From Actinoallomurus iriomotensis (GTDB lineage Bacteria > Actinomycetota > Actinomycetes > Streptosporangiales > Streptosporangiaceae): 64,000 bases of DNA. The DNA lies in NCBI RefSeq assembly GCF_030269445.1, contig NZ_BSTJ01000005.1:248001-312000 (forward strand). The letters are read 5' to 3'. The notes below the pieces were generated by a model, which worked only from the letters and a program-made list of their open reading frames with translations, was not told the origin of the DNA and made no database searches. The translations under genes and the position numbers were made by a program. The first letter of the stretch is position 1; every line of letters starts with the position of its first letter. Positions 1 to 8,862 of the stretch are shown here, in pieces.

Positions 1-446
1 TCGCCGGCCGGGCTGGGCGTCGCCCCCATGTGCCAGAGCACGACCAGGCCGTTGTCGGCGGCGGCGCGGTAGAAGGCGTCGTGCTTCTCGTCGCGCGGGT
101 CGAACAGGGCCAGCACCGGGTACAGCTTGATGCCGCGCAGCCCCCGGGCCACCCCGTCGGCGAGCTGGTCGAGCACGTCCGGGTCGGTGGGGTCGAGCGC
201 CATGAACCCGATCGTCTCGGTGGTCGTCTCGGCGCAGAACCGCTCGGTGAAGTCGTTCGGGGTGAGCACGCCGGCGGCGGTCGCCCGGATGCCGAACACG
301 CACGCCGCGGTGACCGGGGCCATCGCCCGGTCGTACTCCTCCGGTCCGTAGTCGTGTGCCTCGTGGCCGTACACGGGTTGCCAGTGCTTCTCCCACTCAC
401 AGCCCCAGTGCTCGGGCCGGTGGCAGTGCGTGTGAAAGTCGATCAA
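1..446 (-). CDS. Amidohydrolase family protein (3' end outside window)
   Basis: Metal-dependent amidohydrolase of the PF04909 type (TIM-barrel hydrolase or decarboxylase); only the N-terminal 148 residues are inside the window. The protein opens with a metal-binding IDFHTHC motif a few residues after the start, and later reads GIKLYPV and LVVLWHMG, typical beta-strand segments of this fold. The start is a TTG one base after the TGA of the upstream D-aminoacylase gene, with a GGGAG ribosome site about 8 bases away; no ATG or GTG fits before the HxH motif. It is the last visible gene of a five-gene operon. Substrate unknown; a hydrolase or decarboxylase step in the same catabolic route is inferred. 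Confidence 0.8.
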   Translation of the reverse strand, partial: MIDFHTHCHRPEHWGCEWEKHWQPVYGHEAHDYGPEEYDRAMAPVTAACVFGIRATAAGVLTPNDFTERFCAETTTETIGFMALDPTDPDVLDQLADGVARGLRGIKLYPVLALFDPRDEKHDAFYRAAADNGLVVLWHMGATPSPAG

Positions 447-447
447 C

Positions 448-2019
448 TCAGTCTCCCTGCCCGGCGCGGAGCACCGCTCCGGGCCGTTCGCCGAGGTGGG
501 TGCCGTCCTGGACGACGATCTTCCCGTTGACCAGTACGGCGCGGATGCCGTCGGGGTACCGCTGAGGATCGGCGTACGTGGCGCGGTCGCCGATCCGGCC
601 GAGCTCGAACACGACGACGTCGGCGGCCTTGCCGGGGACCAGTTCGCCGCGGTCGGTCAGCCCGGCGCGGGCGGCGGCGGCGCCGGTGCACTTGCGCACC
701 GTTTCGGCGAGGGGGAGCCGCCCGGTGCGGACGTGGTCGGCGAACAGGCGCGGGTAGCAGCCGTACGAGCGCGGGTGCGGCACGCCGGCGCCGGTCGGGC
801 CGTCGGGGTCGAGCGCCTGACCGTCCGAGCCGATCACCGTCGCCGGATGCCGCAGGACGGCGAGCAGGTCCTCCTCGCTCCGCCCCCCGGCCACCATCAT
901 CACCGCGTTGCCGAACTCGGCGACCAGGTCCAAGGCGACGCCTGCGCCGTCGTCGGCCAGGTCCGCGACGGTCCGGCCCTCGACGCCGGGGCGGTCGGCC
1001 GGGATGCGGCTGACCGTGATGTCGGACCAGCCGTTCGGCAGGTCCCGCCACTCCTCGCGAATCCGGTCGCGTACGCCGGGATCGGCGAGCCGGTGCCGCA
1101 TCGCCTCCTCGCCGCCGGCCTGGGCCCAGGCGGGCAGCAGCTGGGACAGCGGCGCGTTGCCCGCCAGGTAGGGGTACACGTCCGCCGCCACGTCGATGCC
1201 GCGGTCGCGGGCGGCGTCGATCAGCTCCAGCGCGCGGGCGACCTTGCCCCAGTTGCGCCGGCCGACCGCGATCAGGTGGGAGATCTGCGTGCGGCAACCG
1301 GTGGCCTCCGCGACGCGCAGCACCTCGCGTACCGCGTCCAGCAGGTGGTCGCCGTAGTCGCGGATGTGCCAGGAGAACAGCCGCCCGCGGGAGGCGGCGG
1401 TGCGCGCCAGCGCGGTCAGCTCCTCTTCGCGGGCGAAGGTCAGCGGGGCGTACATCAGGCCGGTGGAGACGCCGGCGGCGCCCGCGTCGAGCGCGTCGCC
1501 GAGCAGCCCGCACATCCGGTCCAGGTCGGCGGGCGCCGCCTCCCGGTCGCCGAAGCCGATCACCCCGGCGCGCAGCGGGATGTGCGCGACCAGGGAGGCG
1601 ACGTTCACCGCCGGCCGCGCCGCCGCCAGCACGTCCAGGTAGCCGGGCAGGTCGGTCCAGTCCCAGCCGACCGACGGATCCAGGTCGAGGTACCCCGCCG
1701 CACCACGCAGCGCGGCGATGTCCCCGAGCACGGGCGTGACGCCGAGGCCGCAGTTGCCGATCAGCTCGGTCGTGACGCCCTGCCGGACCTTGCTGTGCGC
1801 GGAAGGGCTGGACAACAGAGTCAGGTCCGAGTGGGTGTGCACGTCGACGAACCCCGGGCACACCACGGACCCGGACGCGTCGAGGACCCGGGCGGCGGTC
1901 CGCCCGGCCAGATCGCCCACGGCCTCGATGCGCCCGCCGGATACCGCGACGTCGGCGGTACGCTCCGGCGCTCCCGTGCCGTCGGCGACGAGTCCGCCCG
2001 CGATCAGCAGGTCCGTCAT
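448..2019 (-). CDS. N-acyl-D-amino-acid deacylase (D-aminoacylase family)
   Basis: Zinc amidohydrolase of 523 residues, the usual length for D-aminoacylases, which cleave N-acyl-D-amino acids to a free D-amino acid and a carboxylate in the cytoplasm. The family marks are visible: HTHSD at residues 61-65 (metal ligands H61 and H63), ELIGNCGLG with the metal-bridging cysteine C90, and the GVSTGLMYAP segment mid-protein. The ATG is chosen because it follows directly on the beta-sandwich-first layout (MTDLLIAGG) and overlaps the stop of the preceding gene by one base. The open frame extends far upstream but that part is a shadow of neighbouring genes. Operon context (FAH hydrolase, two dehydrogenases, amidohydrolase) suggests catabolism of an acylated or cyclic amino compound; exact substrate is not readable. 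Confidence 0.88.
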   Translation of the reverse strand: MTDLLIAGGLVADGTGAPERTADVAVSGGRIEAVGDLAGRTAARVLDASGSVVCPGFVDVHTHSDLTLLSSPSAHSKVRQGVTTELIGNCGLGVTPVLGDIAALRGAAGYLDLDPSVGWDWTDLPGYLDVLAAARPAVNVASLVAHIPLRAGVIGFGDREAAPADLDRMCGLLGDALDAGAAGVSTGLMYAPLTFAREEELTALARTAASRGRLFSWHIRDYGDHLLDAVREVLRVAEATGCRTQISHLIAVGRRNWGKVARALELIDAARDRGIDVAADVYPYLAGNAPLSQLLPAWAQAGGEEAMRHRLADPGVRDRIREEWRDLPNGWSDITVSRIPADRPGVEGRTVADLADDGAGVALDLVAEFGNAVMMVAGGRSEEDLLAVLRHPATVIGSDGQALDPDGPTGAGVPHPRSYGCYPRLFADHVRTGRLPLAETVRKCTGAAAARAGLTDRGELVPGKAADVVVFELGRIGDRATYADPQRYPDGIRAVLVNGKIVVQDGTHLGERPGAVLRAGQGD

Positions 2020-2864
2020 CAGCGGACGGTGTTGACGAGGTCGCCCAGACCCGCGAGACGGGCGGTCATCCGGTCGCCGGCCTTGAGGAACCGGTTGGTG
2101 GCGAGACCGACGCCCGAGGGCGTCCCGGTGTAGATCAGGTCGCCGGGTTCGAGGGTCATGATGCGGGAGGCGAAGGCGATCTGCTCGGCCACGGTGAAGA
2201 TCATGTCGCCGGTGCTCCCGTGCTGCATGACCTCGCCGTTGACCTCCAGCGAGATCTCCAGGTCCTGGGGGTCGGACACCTCGTCGGCGGTCAGCAGCCA
2301 CGGTCCGAGCGCCGCGAACCCGTCGAGCCACTTGCCGTTCAACCAGTCGAAGAACCCCACCGCCGAGTCGTCGGTGTCGCGTTCGTAGCCGTAGTCCATG
2401 GCGCGCGCCGACACGTCGTTGCCGACCGTGTAGCCCGCGACGTGCGCGAGGGCCTCCTCGACCGGGATGTCCTTGCCTCCGCGCCCGAGGACGACGACGA
2501 GCTCGACCTCCCAGTCGATCCGGTCGCTGACCGACGGCAGCGCGATGTCCTCGCCGGGGCCGCTGATCGCGGTGGGCGGCTTGAGGAACAGGCGCGGGGA
2601 GATCCGCGACTTGTCGATCCGCTCGCCGCCGGTCTCGGTGACGTGGTCCTGGTAGTTGGCGGCGACCGCGAGGATCTTGCCCGGCCGCAGCAGCGGGGCG
2701 AGCAGCGTCACGTCCTCCAGCGGGTACCGCGGCGCGTCCGTGTCCGTGTCGGAGCGGCCCAGCAACGGCGCGACGTCGCCGGCGCCGAGGTCGGTGACGT
2801 GCGTGTCGTCGATGATCCGGCCATGGCGGACCTGGCCGTCCTTGCGGTAGGTGGCGAGCTTCAC
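2019..2864 (-). CDS. Fumarylacetoacetate hydrolase family protein
   Basis: Enzyme of 281 residues with the FAH C-terminal fold; family members hydrolyse, decarboxylate or hydrate beta-keto or enol acids using a divalent metal. Visible marks are the strand DWEVELVVVLGR with its acidic ligands, GYTVGNDVSARA, and GDLIYTGTPSGVG near the C terminus. The start is a GTG whose last two bases form the TGA stop of the preceding oxidoreductase (GTGA overlap), with GGAAGG six bases upstream. It lies third in the operon, between a Gfo/Idh/MocA oxidoreductase and the D-aminoacylase. Sugar- or aromatic-acid catabolic operons often contain this enzyme, so it probably processes a 2,4-diketo or 2-keto-3-deoxy type intermediate; that is inference. 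Confidence 0.87.
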   Translation of the reverse strand: MKLATYRKDGQVRHGRIIDDTHVTDLGAGDVAPLLGRSDTDTDAPRYPLEDVTLLAPLLRPGKILAVAANYQDHVTETGGERIDKSRISPRLFLKPPTAISGPGEDIALPSVSDRIDWEVELVVVLGRGGKDIPVEEALAHVAGYTVGNDVSARAMDYGYERDTDDSAVGFFDWLNGKWLDGFAALGPWLLTADEVSDPQDLEISLEVNGEVMQHGSTGDMIFTVAEQIAFASRIMTLEPGDLIYTGTPSGVGLATNRFLKAGDRMTARLAGLGDLVNTVR

Positions 2865-3817
2865 TGTCGGCCTTCCTGGGAGTCGGGGGAGAGGGGGACG
2901 GGCCGGCCGGCCTCCAGGGACCGCCGCGCCGCCTCGACCACGCGGATCGCGGCGAGCGCGTCCGCGGGTCCGACCTCGGCGGGCCGGCCGCCGGTGATCG
3001 CGGCATGTAGTTCGGTCAGCATGAGGGCCACGGTGTCCGGCCCGGTCCAGGCGCTCCGCACGCCGGTGGAGGTGCGCAGCGTGGCGCCGGGCTTGGTGGC
3101 GTCCACGTTCATCACCCCGTTCGAGCCGCTGATCCGGTAGCGGTGCACGGCCAGGCCGCCGGGCCGCAGGTCGGCCGTCCCGCTGATCCGGCCGACGGAG
3201 ATCGTGCTGGTCAGTCCGCGGTCGTGGTCGAGCAGGAGCAGAGTGACATCCCCGCTCGCACGGGCGTGCACACGGCGTACGGGCTGCCCGACGAGGGCGG
3301 CGACGACGTCGATCGGGTACAGGCCGAGGTTGGTCAGCTCGCCGAGCGGGCACGGGTCGCCGCCGGCGACGAGGAAGTCCGCCTGGACGTTCCAGGGCAG
3401 GCCGACGCGCCCGGCGGCGACGGCGGCCCGCGCCGAACGGACCGCGGGAGCGAAACGCTGGTGGTGCGCCGGCATGCAGACGGTGCCGGACTCGGCGGCC
3501 GCGGCGGCGGCCGCGGCGGCCTCCTCGGCGGTCAGGGCGAGCGGCTTGTCGGCGAGCACGTGCCGGCCGGCGCGCAGCGCGGTGACGATCGCCGTGGCGC
3601 GCTGGTCCGGCGGCAGGCAGACGCTCACCACCTCGGCGGGGTCGTCCGCGAGCGCCGTGGCGAGGTCCGGATACGAGGGAACGCCGAGGTCGTCCGCGCC
3701 GACGGCGCCGACCACGGTGAAGCCGGGGTGGGCCTGGAAGGCGGGCAGGTACATGGCACGCTGGTGGTCCTGGCCACCGCCAAGGCCGCCGAAACCCGCC
3801 AGCAGGACGCGCGTCAT
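2861..3817 (-). CDS. Gfo/Idh/MocA family oxidoreductase (second of pair)
   Basis: NAD(P)-dependent dehydrogenase of 318 residues. The N-terminal Rossmann strand reads TRVLLAGFGGLGGGQDH, followed by the family segments EVVSVCLPPDQRA and HVLADKPLALT, where the lysine of the (D/E)KP motif is the catalytic residue. A run of alanines (residues about 115-125) after the KP motif is unusual but in frame. ATGA overlap with the gene upstream and GTGA overlap with the gene downstream indicate translational coupling. Family members oxidise sugars, inositols or amino compounds; the paired arrangement with another family member suggests a two-step oxidation/reduction of the same carbon skeleton. Confidence 0.85.
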   Translation of the reverse strand: MTRVLLAGFGGLGGGQDHQRAMYLPAFQAHPGFTVVGAVGADDLGVPSYPDLATALADDPAEVVSVCLPPDQRATAIVTALRAGRHVLADKPLALTAEEAAAAAAAAAESGTVCMPAHHQRFAPAVRSARAAVAAGRVGLPWNVQADFLVAGGDPCPLGELTNLGLYPIDVVAALVGQPVRRVHARASGDVTLLLLDHDRGLTSTISVGRISGTADLRPGGLAVHRYRISGSNGVMNVDATKPGATLRTSTGVRSAWTGPDTVALMLTELHAAITGGRPAEVGPADALAAIRVVEAARRSLEAGRPVPLSPDSQEGRQ

Positions 3818-4833
3818 ACCCCGGCCTCCGTCAGGACGTCGTCGACGCGTACCGGCTCGCCGGTCGCGATGGACCGTTCGGCCGCCACGCCCATGGCGAC
3901 GGCGAGTACGCCGTCGCCGGGTGTCATGAGCGGTTCCGCGCCGCCGATGGCGTCGAGCCACGCGCCGAGCTGGACGGCGAACCCGTTCGCGCCCGCGGGC
4001 GGGAGCAGCCCGGTGCCGGACTCGTCGGTGACGATGCTCGCCTCGGCGTCCCAGGGCAGGGTCAGCACGCCGTGCTCGCCGACGACGAGGACGTCGCGAG
4101 CCGCGTACGTGGCCGGGCGGTGGCCGCGGCTCATCTCGCACAGCGCGGTCGCGCCGCCCGCGAACCCGACCGTCATCTCCAGGTAATCGTAGATGTCCAG
4201 CTCGGCGGCGGTCTGCTTACGGCCTCGCGCGTACACCGTCTCCGGCCGGTCGCCGGTCCACCAGGTCACCAGGTCGAGCAGGTGGACGCCGTTGTGGAGC
4301 GCGTGCCCGCCGGAGCGCGCCGGGTCGAGCACCCAGGCGCGCCAGTCCGGCCAGATCCAGCCGCCGAGGATGGCCAGGCGCAGGAACTCGGGGCGGCCGA
4401 GGTCGCCGAGGCCCTCCTTGACCGCGCGTGCGTAGTCGTAGCAGCGATGGGTGTGGGCCGGCATGAGAACGCGGCCGGCGTCGGCGAACGCGGCGGCGAT
4501 GCGGCGTGCGCCGGCGACGTCCGTGGCGAGGGGTTTTTCGATCAGCAGGTGCCGGCCGGCCTCGGCCACGGCCACCGCGATCGGGGCGTGGGTGTGGTTG
4601 GGCGTGCAGACGACGACCGCGTCGACCTCGGGACGGGCGAGCGCCTCGGCCAGGTCGGTCGACCAGGGGACGCCGCCGTTCGCGCGCGCCGCGGCGGCGG
4701 CGCGGCCCGCGTCGAGATCGACGATGCCGACGAGGCGTGCCCGCGGGTCGGCGTGGATCGCCGCGGTGTGCTGCTCCGCGATGAAGCCGACGCCCACGAC
4801 CAGCACCCCGACTGACGCGGAATGATGTTCCAT
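3814..4833 (-). CDS. Gfo/Idh/MocA family oxidoreductase (first gene of operon)
   Basis: NAD(P)-dependent dehydrogenase of 339 residues, first gene of the five-gene minus-strand operon. It has the dinucleotide-binding start VGVLVVGVGFIAEQH, the EKP motif in HLLIEKPLATD (catalytic lysine) and, in the C-terminal domain, GGHALHNGVHLLDLVTWW with the active-site histidine/aspartate pattern of this family. The ATG at 4833 lies only two bases beyond the predicted transcription start (promoter at 4842-4871), so the message may be leaderless; an AGGA sits about 10 bases upstream but would be in untranscribed DNA in that case. Substrate unknown; the D-aminoacylase and FAH partners suggest amino-sugar or N-acyl amino compound breakdown. 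Confidence 0.86.
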   Translation of the reverse strand: MEHHSASVGVLVVGVGFIAEQHTAAIHADPRARLVGIVDLDAGRAAAAARANGGVPWSTDLAEALARPEVDAVVVCTPNHTHAPIAVAVAEAGRHLLIEKPLATDVAGARRIAAAFADAGRVLMPAHTHRCYDYARAVKEGLGDLGRPEFLRLAILGGWIWPDWRAWVLDPARSGGHALHNGVHLLDLVTWWTGDRPETVYARGRKQTAAELDIYDYLEMTVGFAGGATALCEMSRGHRPATYAARDVLVVGEHGVLTLPWDAEASIVTDESGTGLLPPAGANGFAVQLGAWLDAIGGAEPLMTPGDGVLAVAMGVAAERSIATGEPVRVDDVLTEAGV

Positions 4834-4841
4834 GTGAACGG

Positions 4842-4871
4842 ATCCTGAAGTGCGGCGCGGGGGACTGTCAA
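4842..4871 (-). promoter_or_regulatory. Promoter of the D-aminoacylase operon
   Basis: On the minus strand a perfect TTGACA (4871-4866) is followed after 18 bases by CAGGAT (4847-4842). The expected start of transcription, about 4835, is two bases before the ATG at 4833, so this looks like a leaderless transcript. No clear palindrome is seen here. The divergent aminotransferase gene has its own TTGACA at 4917-4922 but without a convincing -10 box. Confidence 0.5.
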
Positions 4872-5027
4872 GGGGCCGTCGGGCGATATGGACGAGGTCA
4901 CACGCTGCGCGAACCCTTGACATGAAATGACTTTCCATGAAGGCTTCGGGCGGAACACAGCCGCATCCGGTGCCCGCCGCGACGGTGACCTCGCATGTGC
5001 CGGGCACCTCGACTTGGGGGCCTGTCC

Positions 5028-6359
5028 ATGACTTCCGCGGACCTCACCGGCGACTCCTCGACCGGCGCCAAGCTGCTCAACACCGCCCGGGACGTGATCC
5101 CCGGCGGCGTCAACTCGGCGACGCGTCTGGTCGGCGCGCCGTACGTCCTCACCGACGCCTCCGGCGCGTACGTGACCGACGCCGACGGCCGCCGCTACCT
5201 CGACTACCACGCCGCGTTCGGCGCGATCCTGCTCGGCCACCACGCGCCCGAGGTCGACGACGCGGTGCGACGCGCCGTCGGCGACGGCATCGACCTGGCC
5301 GGCTGGGGCGTGACCGAGCCGGAGATCGAGCTGGCCCGCCTGGTCGTGGAGACGATCCCCTCCGCGGAACAGATGATCTCCGCGATGAGCGGCAGCGAGG
5401 CGGTCGCCCAGGCCGTACGGCTGGCCCGCGCGATCACCGACCGGCCGCTGATCCTCAAGTTCCAGGGCGGCTTCCACGGCTGGCAGGACGCGGTCGCGCG
5501 CAACGTGATCTCCGCGCCCGACCGGGCGTACGGGCGGGACCCGCTCTCGCGCGGCATCCTCGAGGACGCGATCGAGTCGACCGTCATCGCCGAGTTCAAC
5601 GACCTGGACTCCGTACGCGAGCTGTACGAGCGGCACCCCGAACGCATCGCCGCGGTGATCCTGGAGCCGATCCCGCACAATGTGGGCGCGCTCGTACCGG
5701 AGGCCGCGTTCCTGGAGGGCCTGCGGGCGATCACCTCCGAGCAGGGGTCGCTGCTCATCTTCGACGAGGTCATCACCGGGTTCCGGCACGCGCTGGGCGG
5801 CTACCAGCAGGTCAGCGGGGTACGCCCCGACCTGACGACCTTCGGCAAGGCGATGGGCAACGGCTATCCGATCGCGGGGCTCGCCGGACCGCGCACGCTC
5901 ATGGAGCGGTTCAGCTCCGCGGGCGGCGACGTGCTGCTCGCCGGTACCTTCAACGGCAACCCGGTCTCCTCGTCCGCCGCCATCGCCACCATCACGTACC
6001 TGCGTGAACACCCGGACTTCTACGAGCGCACGCACGCCCTCGGCGACCGGATCCGTACGGGCCTGGGCGCGATCACCGAGGAACTCGGCATCCCGGCGGT
6101 CCCGGCCGGCTTCGGCGGCGTTTTCGCCCTCTACTTCACCGAGGGGCCGATCCGCGGCTACCGCGACCTGCTCCGCGACAACGACGAGGCGTACGTCGCC
6201 TTCCACCGACGCATGACCGACCGCGGGTTCTTGATGCTCCCGCTGGCGCTCAAGCGCAACCACATCTCCGCCGCCCACACCGAGGACGACATCGACCGCA
6301 CGCTCGAGGCCGCCCGCGACGTGCTGCGCAGCATCCGCGACGACGGCCTGCTGGGGTAA
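5028..6359 (+). CDS. Class III PLP aminotransferase, glutamate-1-semialdehyde aminomutase-like
   Basis: Fold-type I PLP enzyme of 443 residues. Residues 245-252 (IFDEVITG) hold the aspartate that contacts the pyridine nitrogen, and K274 in FGKAMGNGYPIAG is the Schiff-base lysine; SGSEAVAQAVRLAR (121-134) binds the phosphate. The overall pattern (RDVIPGGVNSATR start, FHGWQD segment) is that of glutamate-1-semialdehyde 2,1-aminomutase, but the gene stands apart from any haem genes, so a role as an aminotransferase on a catabolic aldehyde or keto acid is more likely. The ATG has GGGGG about 8 bases upstream. It is divergent from the D-aminoacylase operon and is probably part of the same pathway, for example moving the amino group of a released D-amino acid or amino sugar. 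Confidence 0.85.
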   Translation: MTSADLTGDSSTGAKLLNTARDVIPGGVNSATRLVGAPYVLTDASGAYVTDADGRRYLDYHAAFGAILLGHHAPEVDDAVRRAVGDGIDLAGWGVTEPEIELARLVVETIPSAEQMISAMSGSEAVAQAVRLARAITDRPLILKFQGGFHGWQDAVARNVISAPDRAYGRDPLSRGILEDAIESTVIAEFNDLDSVRELYERHPERIAAVILEPIPHNVGALVPEAAFLEGLRAITSEQGSLLIFDEVITGFRHALGGYQQVSGVRPDLTTFGKAMGNGYPIAGLAGPRTLMERFSSAGGDVLLAGTFNGNPVSSSAAIATITYLREHPDFYERTHALGDRIRTGLGAITEELGIPAVPAGFGGVFALYFTEGPIRGYRDLLRDNDEAYVAFHRRMTDRGFLMLPLALKRNHISAAHTEDDIDRTLEAARDVLRSIRDDGLLG

Positions 6360-6463
6360 GGCTCAAGCCAGGCCACTTGCCCCAAGGGACCAACAGTCCG
6401 TCGCGGCCTCCGTGTGACATCCGTGACCGGGAGGGTGCGGCCCTGTGCCGACCGGAGCGGGGC

Positions 6464-7390
6464 CTATGCGGGAGAGGGCCTGCCCAGGCTGAATGTCAGA
6501 ACACGATCGAGCGCCGCCTGGCCTGCGGGCCCCCATGTCGGCTTGCCGCCAGGAAGACCCCGATCCCCGTTCTGGCCCATAAGGATGAGGAAAAGGCTCT
6601 TCATGGCAGCCAATCCTCGGGCGCGCCGAACCGTCGCCTCGTCCGCATGCGCGTACACCTCGAAGAACCGTGAGCCCGCGCCCGCGGGCAGGAGCAGCCA
6701 CGCGGCCGCGAGGTCCCACGCCGGATCGCCGGCGAACATGGCATCGAAATCAATCACGCCCGAGAGCGTCCCGTCCGAGACGACGACATTCGCGGGATGG
6801 AGATCACCGTGCAGCCATACCGGCGGGCCCTCCCACTCGGGGGCCGCAACAGCATCGTCCCAGACGTCCCGGACGTCCCGGACGTCGGCGGCAAAGCCGC
6901 CGGGGGCAATGGCTTGCAAGAACTTCTCGAAGCCGCCCGTGCACTTCTTGGGGTGATCGCCGCGGTCCGAACTGGCCGGTGCCTCGGCGGGCGCCTCCAC
7001 GTGGAGCGCCCTGAGGAAGCCCGCCAGAGCATCGGCCGCGTGGTCGTCGCGGCTGATCGAGGCGCAGTCGAGTGGCTCGCCGGGAACCCACGTCATAATG
7101 CTCCAGGGCCTCGGGAAGCGCACGGACGGTTCGCCGATTCGCACAGGAGTCGGCACCGGGAGCGGAAGACGCGGGGCCAGGACAGGCAGCCACCGGCACT
7201 CCTTGCGCAGGAGATCCGGGGCATCTTCCGTACGCGGCATGCGTACGGCCAACTCGTCCCCAAGACGCCACATCTGGTTGCCCCAGCCGCCCACTACCTC
7301 GCGGATGGGCAGCCCCGCAAGGTCCGGATGCTGGTCCTTGAGAAGGTCGTGCACCAGATCTTCAGTGATCTCGATCGCAGCGTCGGCCAT
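6464..7390 (-). CDS. Aminoglycoside phosphotransferase-family kinase
   Basis: Protein of 308 residues with the APH/choline kinase fold. The catalytic loop HGDLHPANV (residues 194-202, catalytic D196) and the metal-binding GVIDFDAMFAGDPAWDLA (DFD at 214-216) are intact, and a nucleotide-binding N-lobe (VVGGWGNQMWRL, then AVRMPRTED) precedes them. Such kinases phosphorylate aminoglycosides, macrolides, homoserine or other small alcohols; sequence alone does not tell whether this one confers resistance. Flanked downstream by the convergent aminotransferase gene and upstream by an MFS exporter on the same strand about 117 bases away. Base composition here is visibly less GC-skewed than in flanking operons, in line with acquired accessory DNA. 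Confidence 0.85.
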   Translation of the reverse strand: MADAAIEITEDLVHDLLKDQHPDLAGLPIREVVGGWGNQMWRLGDELAVRMPRTEDAPDLLRKECRWLPVLAPRLPLPVPTPVRIGEPSVRFPRPWSIMTWVPGEPLDCASISRDDHAADALAGFLRALHVEAPAEAPASSDRGDHPKKCTGGFEKFLQAIAPGGFAADVRDVRDVWDDAVAAPEWEGPPVWLHGDLHPANVVVSDGTLSGVIDFDAMFAGDPAWDLAAAWLLLPAGAGSRFFEVYAHADEATVRRARGLAAMKSLFLILMGQNGDRGLPGGKPTWGPAGQAALDRVLTFSLGRPSPA

Positions 7391-7507
7391 GCGAAGCCAC
7401 AGTACGCAAGCCAGCAGGCGGATAGGCGACCGCGACGGCCTGGCCGCCGGCGCTGAACAGAAGCTGTCCGGCTTGCAGCAACACGAAATCGCGATCCCGG
7501 ACGGTAA

Positions 7508-8803
7508 TCAGCGGACACTTTCCGATGCGGAGGAATCAGGGGTCTTGGTAAGCGCGTCAATCTCGTGAAACTTCCTGGACAAGACCACCCGCAGCGTCAT
7601 CATCAGTGCGGCCGAGCATACGATGCCTCCCGCCCAAAAGACTCCGCGGACGCCGCCCAACTCGGCCGTCGCCCCGGCGAGCGCAGCGCCCAACGGCATG
7701 GACCCCCAGCTGGCCAGCCGGCTAGCACCGCTGTATCGCCCCATCATCTCGTCAGGAACCACGAGGGCGCGCAGCGAGGAGTACGCCACGTTCCAAGCAC
7801 CGCTGCCCACACCCCCCACCATCGTCGTCGCAGCAATCAAACCAGGCGAAGAGGACACCGCAGGCGTGCCCAGCAGTAATGCGTAACACGCCATCGAGCC
7901 GACGAGGACTACCCGTCGTCCCAGCCAACGACTCAGCAGCGGAGCGGCGAAGGCACCGACCACGCCACCGACCCCCAACGCCCCCATCAGCAAACCGAAC
8001 GCAGACCTGGTCAGCCCCAACGGCCCGGGCGCGACCGCATAAACCACAATGACCGCGTTCCACGCCGCCCAGCACGCTCCCGCAACTCCAGCGGCCAAGA
8101 GCAGCATCCGAAGGACGCGCTCCTCCCACACGTACTTCACGCCCTCCCAGATCTCACCCCGCAGGCTCGAGCCCGCCGCCGACGGCACGCGCCCATGGGC
8201 ACTGCGATAGCCACCAGTCATGATCACCAAAGCGAGGACGGCGACTGCGTAACCGATACCGCCGGCTCCCAAAGCGACCGCGGACCCCGACGCGGCCAGC
8301 ACGCCACCCAGCGGCGGGCCCACGAACTCATTGGCCACGGTGTCGCTCGCGGTCAGCTTCGCGAACGCCGACTCCATGCGATTCCTCGGCACGACCATCT
8401 GAACCACTGACATCCGAGTGGTCTGCGAAAGCACCTGCCCGGTGCCGAGCAGCAACGCGGCCGCGTAGAGGCCGGCCAGCGGCAGCAGGCCGGCCAGTAC
8501 ACCGGCAACGAGTGCGGCAAGAATCACGACCCGAGCCAACGCCGTCATCATCATCAAACGACGCCGGTCCACGCGATCGGCAAGTGCGCCGGCCGGCAAC
8601 GACAACAACAGCCATGGCAGGGTGTTCGCGAAGCTCACCCCGGTAACAAGTGCTGGTGAACGGGTCATCGAGACGGCCATGAGAGGCAAGGTCAGCTGAA
8701 CTACGCCATCCGCGAGATTGGTGACCGAGCTCTCAGCCCACAAGGCCGCGAAGTTCCTTCGTCGGGCCAAAGTCGTACCGCGTGGCGCGGTGTGCCTGCG
8801 CAT
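7508..8803 (-). CDS. MFS transporter (DHA3/enterobactin-exporter-like)
   Basis: Integral membrane protein of 431 residues with about 12 predicted hydrophobic helices. The loop ADRVDRRRLMMM between helices 2 and 3 is the MFS motif A, and the N terminus NFAALWAESSVTNLADGV is typical of the MFS_3/DHA3 group that exports siderophores, macrolides or other hydrophobic compounds. It is divergently arranged with an ArsR-type regulator gene whose start lies only 59 bases away, which suggests substrate-dependent control by that regulator. The upstream kinase-like gene on the same strand could be co-transcribed. Substrate is not predictable. Confidence 0.85.
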   Translation of the reverse strand: MRRHTAPRGTTLARRRNFAALWAESSVTNLADGVVQLTLPLMAVSMTRSPALVTGVSFANTLPWLLLSLPAGALADRVDRRRLMMMTALARVVILAALVAGVLAGLLPLAGLYAAALLLGTGQVLSQTTRMSVVQMVVPRNRMESAFAKLTASDTVANEFVGPPLGGVLAASGSAVALGAGGIGYAVAVLALVIMTGGYRSAHGRVPSAAGSSLRGEIWEGVKYVWEERVLRMLLLAAGVAGACWAAWNAVIVVYAVAPGPLGLTRSAFGLLMGALGVGGVVGAFAAPLLSRWLGRRVVLVGSMACYALLLGTPAVSSSPGLIAATTMVGGVGSGAWNVAYSSLRALVVPDEMMGRYSGASRLASWGSMPLGAALAGATAELGGVRGVFWAGGIVCSAALMMTLRVVLSRKFHEIDALTKTPDSSASESVR

Positions 8804-8862
8804 GGTCGGGGAGCCTGCAGCATCTGAACACGCCGGCCTAGACTTTCGATTGGAGACGAAAC

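Noticed and set aside
4917-4945. TTGACA box on the plus strand for the aminotransferase gene
   Set aside because: No acceptable -10 at 16-19 bases spacing, so not listed as a promoter.
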